Below are positions 1-6,584 of a stretch of 16,236 nt of DNA, piece by piece; the first letter of the stretch is position 1, and the number at the start of each line of letters is the position of its first letter. The notes below the pieces were generated by a model. The model saw only the letters and a program-made list of their open reading frames with translations. It did not search any database and was not told the DNA's origin. A program made the position numbers and the translations under genes. Source of the DNA: Nocardioidaceae bacterium (GTDB taxonomy: Bacteria; Actinomycetota; Actinomycetes; Propionibacteriales; Nocardioidaceae); NCBI GenBank assembly GCA_020438665.1, contig JAGQUE010000175.1:2103-18338 (forward strand), given 5' to 3'.

Positions 1-3000
1 GCTCGGGACGCTCCTCCGGAACGGCGGGCGACCACGACGTGCAGGCCGGTGTCGCGGGCCTGGGCCATCAGGGGCTGGAGCGGCTGGACCGGCGAGCTCT
101 GCTGGGTCGCGACAAGGTCGTAGTCATCGACGACCACGAACACCTCGGCCCCGGTCCACCACGAGCGGCTGCGCAGCTGGTCGGGGGTCACGTCCGGGCC
201 GGGGATGCGGTTCTCGAGGTAGGCCGCGAGGTCGCGCAGCGCCGGCTGGGCCTGGGCTGCGGAGGTGAGGTAGTGAAGCAGGTAGTCCTCGGGCACCTCG
301 CCGAGGTGCGCCCGCCGGTAGTCCACGACGACGATCTGGGCCTCCTGCGGGGTGCGGGTGCGCATCACCTCGTGCAGGTAGGAGCGCAGCACGCCGCTCT
401 TGCCCGACCGGCCGTCACCGAAGATCAGCAGGTGGGGCTCCAGGTCCGGGTTCAGCCCGACGGGAGCCAGCTCCTTCTCGTTGACCCCGAGGAGCAGGTG
501 GCCGGTCGCAAGCCCGCGAGCCGCGGCCTGATCACGAACGGCGGCCAGCTCCACGCGGTCGGGCAGGAGCCGCAGCTTGGGACCGGTCGGGCCCGTCCAC
601 GCGGCGGCCACCCGGCGGACCAGGTCGTCGACCCCGACGCCGACTGAGGCCGGATCGGGGCGGCCGTCGATGCGCGGCAGTGCCGCCAGGTGGTGGAGCT
701 TGCCGGGGACCAGTCCGCGGCCGGGTCGTCCGGTCGGCACGAGCGCCGCGACCTTGCGGTCTATCTCGGAGTCCATCGGGTCACCGAGCCGCAGCTCCAG
801 GCGGGTGCCGAACACATCGCGCATCGCCGAGCGGAAGTCTGCCCATCGGGTCGCCCCGACGAGCAGGTGCAGCCCGAAGGTCAGCCCGCGCGACGAGAGC
901 TGCTGGAGCTCCATCTCGATGTCGTCGAAGTCCGCTCGCAGCGTCGCCCAGCCATCCACCACCACGAAGACGTCGCCGAAGCCGTCGTCGGCCTGGCCGG
1001 CGGCCCGGCGGCTGCGGTAGGTCTCGATGCTGTCGATCCCCTGTGCCCGGAAGTAGGCCTCGCGCCGGTCGACGATGCCGTGGACCTCGGCGAGGATCCG
1101 GCGTACGACGTCGGGCTCGGCGCGGGTGCCGACGCCGGCCACGTGAGGCAGCGCGGCCATCGGCGCGAAGACGCCGCCGCCGAAGTCGAGGACATAGAAC
1201 TGCGACTCCAGCGGGGTGGTGGTCAGGGCGAGGCTCGACACCAGCGTCCGCAGCAGCGTGCTCTTGCCGCTCCGTGGACCACCGACGACGGCGACGTGGC
1301 CGGCCGACCCGCTGAGCGCGGCGGTGAAGGTGTCGCGCCGCTGCTCGCGGGGGCGATCGGCCGTCCCGAGCGGCACCACGAGCGCACCGGCGCTCCGCCA
1401 CGACGGGGACACCAGGCCGAGGCGGGGGTCCTCGACGAGGTCGGGCATGAGGCCGTCCAAGGTGTCGGGAACGTCGAGGGGTGGCAGCCACACCTGGTGG
1501 GCCTCGGGGCCACGACCGACCATCAAGGTGACCGCGATGGCGAGCAGCGAGTCCTGGTCCGCCTCGGTGGGGGCGGGGTCGATCAGCTCCTCGGCCGGCT
1601 CCACCGGTGTCAGCACCCGCACCTCGGAGATCGTGAACGGCACGATGCCCTGGGGGGTGCCGCCGGCGCGACGAGAGGGGCTGCGGGTCGGCGGGGGACC
1701 CGACACGTAGGACGCCTTGAACCGCAACAGGCTCGACTGGTCGGGCTTGAGATAGCCCAGTCCGGGCACGGGCGGCAGCTCATAGGCGTCGGGGACACCG
1801 AGCACTGATCGCGACTCCGCGGCGCTGAAGGTGCGTAGCCCGACCCGATAGGACAGGTGGCTCTCCAGCCCGCGGAGCCGACCCTCCTCGAGCCGCTGCG
1901 AGGCGAGCAGGAGGTGGAGTCCGAGGGAGCGCCCGAGCCGACCGATGGCGACGAACAGGTCGATGAACTCAGGCTTGGCCGACAGCATCTCTGAGAACTC
2001 GTCGACGACGATCAGCAACGAGGGCAGCGGATCGAGGGCCTCGCCGGCCGCGCGGGCGCGCTCGTAGTCGCGCACCGACGCGAAGTTGCCCGCCTGACGG
2101 AGCAGCTCCTGGCGCCGCACCATCTCACCGGAGAGGGCGTCCTGCATGCGGTCGACGAGGGTGAGCTCCTGGGCGAGGTTGGTGATCACCGCGGACACGT
2201 GTGGGAGGTCGGACATGCCCGCGAACGTGGCGCCGCCCTTGAAGTCCACCAGGACCAGGTTGAGCTGTTCGGGGGAGTGGGTCATCGCCAGGCCGAGCAC
2301 GAGCGTGCGCAGGAACTCCGACTTGCCGGAGCCGGTCGCCCCGATGACCAGGCCGTGCGGGCCCATGCCCTGTTGGGCGGACTCCTTGAGGTCCAGGTGG
2401 ATCGTGGCGCCCCCCTCGCCCACTCCGATGGGCACCCGGAGCCGGTCGCGGGCCGGCCGCGGCCGCCAGGCGGCAGTCGGGTCGAACGCGCGGACGTCAC
2501 CGAGGCCGAGCAGGTCCATGAAGTCGCTGGTGGCGGTGATCTCACCGGGGGCGCCGGCGTCGGCGCGGTCGATGGCCACGGTGTGCAGCGGTGCGAGGCG
2601 GCGGGCGAACGCCTCGGCGGTGGTGAGGTCGCACTGGTCGGCGAGCGCCCGGATCGGTTCCTCGCGCAGGCGGAGGGCGAGCACCGGCGCCTTGCCGGCC
2701 TCCTCGGGCAGGTCCTCGAGCTGGAGTCGGAGCCGAGTGGGGTCGTCGAGCGCGTCCCAACGGCTGGGCAGGTCGACCACGGTCACGCCGTGGAGACCGT
2801 CGGGCGGGATGACGTGGTTGCCGGGCGGCAGCTCCTGGCCGTCGACCACCAGGAGGATGTGCGGCGAGGGGAGCCGGTCGTCGGCCCCGAACCGGGGCCG
2901 GTCGGCCAGGTCCGCGGGCAGCAGCCCCGACAGGTCGGTCAGGGAGGTGGTGACCATGCGCATCGGGCCGGCCGCGTCGGACTGTCGTCCACTCAGGGCG

Positions 3001-3797
3001 TGGGGCAGCCATTTCAGCCAGTCCCAGTGGGCCAGCTTGTCCTCACTGCAGAGCACACCGACCGCGAGATGGGTCGGGGCGTGGAAGGCGGTCGCCGAGC
3101 AGACGAGTGCCCTTGCGAGCGCGCGCGCCTGCTCCTCGGAGCCGCAGAGCTCGACCCGGTCGAAGGCGCGCAGGTCGATGCTCGCCGGCAGCCGGGGCTG
3201 GACCCGATGGACCACGAGCAGCCGGTGCAGCGCCGAGGCCGCGGCCGGGTCGACCTGGTCGATCGGGGCGCTCTCCGGGGGGACGAGCTCGACGGACAGC
3301 GGTTGGGCGCAGACGCCGTAGCGCACCTGCAGGAACCTGTCGTCGCCCGCGCCCAGCTCCCAGACCCGGGACCTTTCCTCGGCCAGCGCGGGCAGCGAGG
3401 TCGGCTCGGGGTGCTGCCAGGTGAGCGCCCGGCGCTGCTGGGCGGCGGCGTCGCGCGCCACCTCCCGGACGGTGCCGAGATAGCGGAGGTAGTCGGTGCG
3501 GGTGCCGGTCACCTGCTGGGTGCGCTGCTTCCGCTGCCGGTCGAGCTGGACGACGATGAAGCCCACGGTCGCGAACAGGAACATTCCGGCCGCGATATAG
3601 CCACGGGCGCCGGCGCCGGTCTGGCTCATGGTGGCCACCAGGACGATGGAGCCGAGGCTGCCCAGCATCGGGATCGCGTTCATGAGAACGCCGGATGCGC
3701 CCTCGTTGGGCTCGATCTCCGGAGGTGGCTGCAGCACCAGCTGACCGGTGGGCACCACGGGCTCGTCGTGGCGCGAGCCTCGCAGCGTCGTGGTCAA
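1..3797 (-). CDS. eccC: Type VII secretion FtsK/SpoIIIE-type ATPase EccC (fused EccCa-EccCb), C-terminus cut by window edge
   Basis: This is the motor ATPase of the ESX membrane complex, which recognises WXG100 substrates and drives export. The frame is open from the left edge for 1265 codons. Fused EccC proteins are usually about 1300-1400 residues, so only a short C-terminal piece is missing. Two membrane segments lie near residues 37-57 and 66-84 and are followed by a basic stretch. Three P-loop ATPase domains follow, with Walker A motifs GATGSGKS (486-493), GGPRSGKS (839-846) and GDGRSGKS (1127-1134). Walker B is intact in the first domain (VVDEF, D599/E600). It reads VVDGW (D948/G949) in the second and VVDDY (D1224/D1225) in the third, so the first domain is probably the main hydrolytic one. 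I chose the TTG start (protein begins MTTTLRGSRHDEP) because AGGGGGAA at 3801-3808 sits just upstream; an in-frame ATG at 3863 has no such site. It is divergent from the first eccD. Confidence 0.96.
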   Translation of the reverse strand, partial: MTTTLRGSRHDEPVVPTGQLVLQPPPEIEPNEGASGVLMNAIPMLGSLGSIVLVATMSQTGAGARGYIAAGMFLFATVGFIVVQLDRQRKQRTQQVTGTRTDYLRYLGTVREVARDAAAQQRRALTWQHPEPTSLPALAEERSRVWELGAGDDRFLQVRYGVCAQPLSVELVPPESAPIDQVDPAAASALHRLLVVHRVQPRLPASIDLRAFDRVELCGSEEQARALARALVCSATAFHAPTHLAVGVLCSEDKLAHWDWLKWLPHALSGRQSDAAGPMRMVTTSLTDLSGLLPADLADRPRFGADDRLPSPHILLVVDGQELPPGNHVIPPDGLHGVTVVDLPSRWDALDDPTRLRLQLEDLPEEAGKAPVLALRLREEPIRALADQCDLTTAEAFARRLAPLHTVAIDRADAGAPGEITATSDFMDLLGLGDVRAFDPTAAWRPRPARDRLRVPIGVGEGGATIHLDLKESAQQGMGPHGLVIGATGSGKSEFLRTLVLGLAMTHSPEQLNLVLVDFKGGATFAGMSDLPHVSAVITNLAQELTLVDRMQDALSGEMVRRQELLRQAGNFASVRDYERARAAGEALDPLPSLLIVVDEFSEMLSAKPEFIDLFVAIGRLGRSLGLHLLLASQRLEEGRLRGLESHLSYRVGLRTFSAAESRSVLGVPDAYELPPVPGLGYLKPDQSSLLRFKASYVSGPPPTRSPSRRAGGTPQGIVPFTISEVRVLTPVEPAEELIDPAPTEADQDSLLAIAVTLMVGRGPEAHQVWLPPLDVPDTLDGLMPDLVEDPRLGLVSPSWRSAGALVVPLGTADRPREQRRDTFTAALSGSAGHVAVVGGPRSGKSTLLRTLVSSLALTTTPLESQFYVLDFGGGVFAPMAALPHVAGVGTRAEPDVVRRILAEVHGIVDRREAYFRAQGIDSIETYRSRRAAGQADDGFGDVFVVVDGWATLRADFDDIEMELQQLSSRGLTFGLHLLVGATRWADFRSAMRDVFGTRLELRLGDPMDSEIDRKVAALVPTGRPGRGLVPGKLHHLAALPRIDGRPDPASVGVGVDDLVRRVAAAWTGPTGPKLRLLPDRVELAAVRDQAAARGLATGHLLLGVNEKELAPVGLNPDLEPHLLIFGDGRSGKSGVLRSYLHEVMRTRTPQEAQIVVVDYRRAHLGEVPEDYLLHYLTSAAQAQPALRDLAAYLENRIPGPDVTPDQLRSRSWWTGAEVFVVVDDYDLVATQQSSPVQPLQPLMAQARDTGLHVVVARRSGGASR

Positions 3798-3800
3798 GCG

Positions 3801-3808
3801 TTCCCCCT
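3801..3808 (-). promoter_or_regulatory. Ribosome binding site deciding the TTG start of eccC
   Basis: Read on the minus strand, AGGGGGAA lies three bases before the TTG at 3797, leaving five bases after the AGGGGG core. No comparable site precedes the in-frame ATG at 3863. This supports the rarer TTG start. Confidence 0.6.
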
Positions 3809-3848
3809 GGAGCCCGGCCCGTGCATCGTGGGCCCTGGTCGTCGCTTG

Positions 3849-3854
3849 ATGATA
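3849..3854 (-). promoter_or_regulatory. Possible -10 element of the eccC promoter
   Basis: TATCAT on the minus strand matches the actinobacterial TANNNT -10 pattern and would give a leader of about 45 bases before the TTG start. The hexamer 17 bases upstream (TAGTCG) is only a weak -35 match. The assignment is inferred from sequence alone. Confidence 0.35.
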
Positions 3855-3875
3855 GGCGGGCATGCGGGCAGCGAC

Positions 3876-3881
3876 TACCCT
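3876..3881 (+). promoter_or_regulatory. Possible -10 element of the first eccD promoter
   Basis: TACCCT fits the TANNNT -10 pattern and lies about 40 bases before the GTG start at 3920. No convincing -35 hexamer is visible at 17-18 bases. It overlaps the inverted repeat at 3880-3894. Confidence 0.3.
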
Positions 3882-3894
3882 GCCCACAGGGCAG
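3880..3894. promoter_or_regulatory. Inverted repeat CTGCCC-ACA-GGGCAG between the divergent eccC and eccD genes
   Basis: Two perfect 6-base arms flank a 3-base centre. The repeat lies where transcription of the rightward operon would start if TACCCT at 3876 is its -10, and about 26 bases upstream of the leftward TATCAT. An operator for a dimeric regulator or a small 5'-UTR hairpin are both possible. The sequence does not say which. Confidence 0.4.
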
Positions 3895-3906
3895 CCCACG
3901 AGCGAT

Positions 3907-3913
3907 GAGGGGG
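3907..3913 (+). promoter_or_regulatory. Ribosome binding site deciding the GTG start of the first eccD
   Basis: GAGGGGG lies six bases before the GTG at 3920. The in-frame ATG at 3905 overlaps this site and has no clear site of its own, so GTG is preferred. Confidence 0.5.
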
Positions 3914-3919
3914 TGCGAC

Positions 3920-5317
3920 GTGGACAGCGCCCCCAGGGTGAGCACGTCCGACGTTCAGTGCGTCTGCGTCCACGGCCCCGCCGGTGTGCTCGACCTGGCG
4001 GTCCCCTGGGACACGACCGCGCGGCAGGTCGCCGAGGAGTACGCGCGGCAGTCGTCGCTCGAGGCGATCCCCGTGCTGCTCACGGCGCTGGGGGGGCCGG
4101 TCCTGCCCGATCGGCCTCTCGTGGAGTCCGGGGTCCGGGCGGGTGACGTCGTGGTCGCCGTGGCGACCGTGCTGTCCGCCGGACCGTCGGCTCGGATGCC
4201 GGTCGAGCCGGCCGCGGCCCGCGCCCCGGCCGGTGCCGGCGCCACGGCCTGGGTTGCGGTGGCGGCCGCCCTGGCGGTGGCGAGCGGCTGGCTGGCGGCC
4301 CACCTCGACGCAGGTAGCCAGCTGAGATCGGCGACCGTCGGTGCGCTGGTCGTCGCCGCGGTGCTGGGCGTCCTGCCGGCGCCCGGGGCGGCTCGACAGC
4401 GCACGCTCGCCGCGCCGGCCTTCGCGGGAGCGGCCGCGTTCGTCGTTGCCTGGGAGCCCACGTCGGGGACGCTTCCGCTGGTCCTGGGCCTGGCCGGCCT
4501 CGCGGCGGCAGCGACCGCCGCCGCGGCGCGAGCGCTTGCCGCCGACCCCCACGAGGGGTTGGTGGTGTGGCTGGTCAGCGGTGGGTCGTTCTTCGTGCTG
4601 AGCGGCGGGTGCGCGCTGCTCGGGCTCGGGCCCGCGGTCGTCTGGTCGGTCGCCCTCGTCGCGGCGATGCTGGCCACGCGCCTGGTTCCGGCCCTCGCGG
4701 TCGACGTCCCGGACCAGCTCCTCGTCGACCTCGAGCGGCTGGCAGTCACGGCCTGGTCGGCGCGCGAGCGGCCCCGTGGGCGCAGGGGCCGCGCCGTCGT
4801 CCCGACGGGGATGGTGGCCGACGTGGCTGACCGGGGGGGACGCATCGTGACCGCCGGGGCCGTGGCCATCGCGGTGGTCACGGTCGCCGCCGCGCGGGGT
4901 CTGCTGGTGACGGCCGACGTGCCGGTCGACCGGGTCGGCGCCCGGCTGCTCGTGGTGCTCGTGGGTGCCGTGCTGCTGCTGGCCGCGCGCCACCACCGGC
5001 ACCGGTTGGCCCGGGCCTGCCTGCGGGTGGGCGGGGTGCTGGCCTGGCTTGCGGTGACGGCCGGGATCGTCGACCGGTTGGACGAACGGCAGGCGTGGTG
5101 GCTGGTGGCGGCAGCCACCGTCGTCGCCGTCGTGCTGGTCGTGGCCTCGGTCGCCACGGGTCGCGGCTGGCGGTCGGCGTGGTGGTCTCGTCGCGCCGAG
5201 CTGGTCGAGGTCGTGGCCGGGTCGGTGGCCGTGGCGTCGGTGGTCGTGTCGAGCGGGTTGTTCCGCCACCTGTGGGAAATCGCGTCGACGATGTTTAGCA
5301 CCCGGTCGCCGGGGTAG
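3920..5317 (+). CDS. EccD-like Type VII secretion membrane protein, first paralogue
   Basis: A 465-residue integral membrane protein of the EccD type. EccD forms the large membrane barrel of the ESX pore, and its N-terminal ubiquitin-like domain contacts EccC in the cytoplasm. Residues about 11-85 look like the ubiquitin-like fold: alternating beta segments, a helix, and a late DRPLVESGVRAGD turn. From residue about 109 onward I count eleven hydrophobic segments with a basic cytoplasmic loop in the middle, the topology and length expected of EccD. The GTG start is chosen for its ribosome binding site; a longer in-frame ORF begins at 3695 but would run antisense into eccC. It is clearly diverged from the second eccD at 7955 and less like canonical EccD, so I give no symbol. 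It may supply one subunit of an EccD heterodimer or stand in for the missing EccE; both are inference. Confidence 0.85.
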   Translation: MDSAPRVSTSDVQCVCVHGPAGVLDLAVPWDTTARQVAEEYARQSSLEAIPVLLTALGGPVLPDRPLVESGVRAGDVVVAVATVLSAGPSARMPVEPAAARAPAGAGATAWVAVAAALAVASGWLAAHLDAGSQLRSATVGALVVAAVLGVLPAPGAARQRTLAAPAFAGAAAFVVAWEPTSGTLPLVLGLAGLAAAATAAAARALAADPHEGLVVWLVSGGSFFVLSGGCALLGLGPAVVWSVALVAAMLATRLVPALAVDVPDQLLVDLERLAVTAWSARERPRGRRGRAVVPTGMVADVADRGGRIVTAGAVAIAVVTVAAARGLLVTADVPVDRVGARLLVVLVGAVLLLAARHHRHRLARACLRVGGVLAWLAVTAGIVDRLDERQAWWLVAAATVVAVVLVVASVATGRGWRSAWWSRRAELVEVVAGSVAVASVVVSSGLFRHLWEIASTMFSTRSPG

Positions 5318-5362
5318 ATGACCACGCGTCGGACCTGCCCCTCGCCGGGCGACCCGCACCAC

Positions 5363-5368
5363 TAGCGT
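5363..5368 (+). promoter_or_regulatory. Possible -10 element ahead of the WXG100 genes
   Basis: TAGCGT lies in the 107-base gap between the first eccD and the first WXG100 gene and fits TANNNT. It would give the highly expressed small proteins their own promoter with a leader of about 50 bases. No good -35 hexamer is evident. Confidence 0.35.
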
Positions 5369-5424
5369 CACCGACCATCGATCTTCTCGCGGGGATGACC
5401 CACCGGGGGACAAGGAGAGGCGAT

Positions 5425-5745
5425 ATGTCCAGCACCGCCAACGAGATGGGACAGGGCCACGGCACCCTGTCCGCGGCCGCCGCCAAGGTGGCGTCCGCCA
5501 AGACCGACTTCGATCGGATCAGCTCCGACCTGACCGGCAAGATCCAGGGCCTGAGTGGCCAGTGGGTCGGCGCCGGCGGCACGGCGTTCATGAAGCTGCA
5601 CCGGGAGTGGACCGAGGCACACCGACGGATCACGGCCGCCCTCAACGAGTTCGAGGCGTCGCTGCACAGCACCGAGCGCGACAACACCTCGACCGACGAG
5701 AACCAGACCGGCCCGATGACCAACCTGTCGGCCCGTCTCGGCTGA
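5425..5745 (+). CDS. WXG100 family protein (EsxA/EsxB-like), first of a tandem pair
   Basis: A 106-residue, mostly helical protein of the ESAT-6/CFP-10 family, which are exported as helical-hairpin dimers by Type VII systems. The signature W47-V48-G49 sits at the turn between two amphipathic helices (about 8-43 and 54-86). The C-terminal tail of about 20 polar residues is longer than in the second protein. It has no tyrosine at all, so it lacks the YxxxD/E export motif and is expected to leave the cell by pairing with its neighbour. The ATG at 5425 follows AGGAGAGG four bases upstream. An in-frame ATG at 5395 would add ten residues but has no ribosome site. The next gene begins 27 bases downstream, so co-translation in equal amounts is likely. 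Confidence 0.93.
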   Translation: MSSTANEMGQGHGTLSAAAAKVASAKTDFDRISSDLTGKIQGLSGQWVGAGGTAFMKLHREWTEAHRRITAALNEFEASLHSTERDNTSTDENQTGPMTNLSARLG

Positions 5746-5772
5746 CCTCGACCTCTCGACAGGAGCACTGAC

Positions 5773-6066
5773 ATGTCTTTCGACCTTCGTGTGAACCACG
5801 CCCAGCTCGACGCCGCGGTGCAGGACATCGCGGCCACCGTCAAGGCCATCGACGGCCGGCTCGACCAGCTCGAGGCCGAGCTGGCGCCGCTCAAGAGCGA
5901 CTGGGTCGGCAGCGCCCAACAGGCCTACGCCCTGGCCAAGTCCAAGTGGGACGGCGCCATCGCCGACCTCAACCAGGTCCTCGCCGAGGCCGGGGTGGCG
6001 GTCTCCCAGGCCAACACCGAATATGCCGCGGCCGACCGCCGCGGCGCCAGCAACTTCCAGTTCTGA
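5773..6066 (+). CDS. WXG100 family protein with YxxxD export motif, second of a tandem pair
   Basis: A 97-residue WXG100 protein, the classic family length. W44-V45-G46 marks the hairpin turn between helices of about residues 7-40 and 48-86. Just after the second helix is Y84-A-A-A-D88, matching the YxxxD/E secretion motif that Type VII substrate pairs usually carry on one partner only. The tail ends in aromatic SNFQF, which could be the part read by EccC; that is inferred from how CFP-10 works in mycobacteria. The ATG at 5773 has AGGAG seven bases upstream. Together with the preceding gene it makes the likely secreted heterodimer of the locus. Confidence 0.95.
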   Translation: MSFDLRVNHAQLDAAVQDIAATVKAIDGRLDQLEAELAPLKSDWVGSAQQAYALAKSKWDGAIADLNQVLAEAGVAVSQANTEYAAADRRGASNFQF

Positions 6067-6110
6067 CAGGCACCGACGGCCCTCGAGCCGCCAGGGCTGA
6101 GGGGGACACG

Positions 6111-6584
6111 ATGGCCATTCCCGTGATGAGCACCGGTGCGGTGCTGGGTGCGCTCGGTGGGGTGCTCCAGCTCGACCCTGCCGTCCTCGAGCAGCTCGAA
6201 AAGATCCTCACCGAGAACTCCGACCTGCTCGAGGCTGCGCCCTACCAGCGGTTGCAGGTCTCCGACCGGGCCTTCGGCGGCTCGGCCAAGGCCGGCACGC
6301 TCGGCTGGCACCACGCGCGTGCCCACGAGGTGCTCGCCCAGACCGTCCTGGCGATGGTGACCGACCTGCGGGAGTTCGCCGTTGGTGTCCGGACCGCGGC
6401 CGAGGGGGTCGATGCGGCCGACGATGACGCCGCCGCGGACCTCGTCCGGCGCGCCGACCGGCTCCACAGCCATGACCAGCAGGCCTATGACCACGCCCGC
6501 AACCACCAGTCGGCGCAGCCTCCCCCCGAGATCGCCGGCGCCCCCGGCGCTGCCGACGAGACGGCCTCGGGAGGGCAGGCCTGA
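6111..6584 (+). CDS. EspC/WXG-like helical protein associated with Type VII secretion
   Basis: A 157-residue protein of unproven function. Residues about 45-120 read like the EspC (DUF2580) or WXG100 superfamily: a RLQVSDRAFGGS start, then a long Ala-rich helix (HARAHEVLAQTVLAMVTDLREFAVGVRTAAEGVDAADDDAA pattern). The FGGS followed by a helical partner resembles the turn of these hairpins. A flexible Pro/Ala/Gly tail follows from about residue 137. The tyrosines do not fit YxxxD/E. The start at 6111 is preceded by GAGGGGG with five bases of spacing. Its TGA overlaps the ATG of the next gene by one base (TGATG), which means translational coupling and suggests that the two products pair or act together. 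The EspC relation is recalled from family patterns, not computed. Confidence 0.75.
   Translation: MAIPVMSTGAVLGALGGVLQLDPAVLEQLEKILTENSDLLEAAPYQRLQVSDRAFGGSAKAGTLGWHHARAHEVLAQTVLAMVTDLREFAVGVRTAAEGVDAADDDAAADLVRRADRLHSHDQQAYDHARNHQSAQPPPEIAGAPGAADETASGGQA

Noticed and set aside
690..1808. Rightward ORF of 372 codons within eccC
   Set aside because: It is antisense to the second and third ATPase domains, with no own ribosome site or recognisable product.
3797..3863. Alternative ATG start of eccC at 3863
   Set aside because: It would add 22 residues unlike EccC N-termini and lacks a ribosome site; the TTG at 3797 has one.
2199..3908. Long rightward ORF of 569 codons over eccC
   Set aside because: It lies antisense to a fully recognisable EccC; its Gly/Arg/Gln-rich product has no family features.
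3875..5413. Leftward ORFs of 512 and 456 codons over the first eccD
   Set aside because: They are antisense to a protein with clear EccD topology; their Thr/Arg/His-rich products lack domains.
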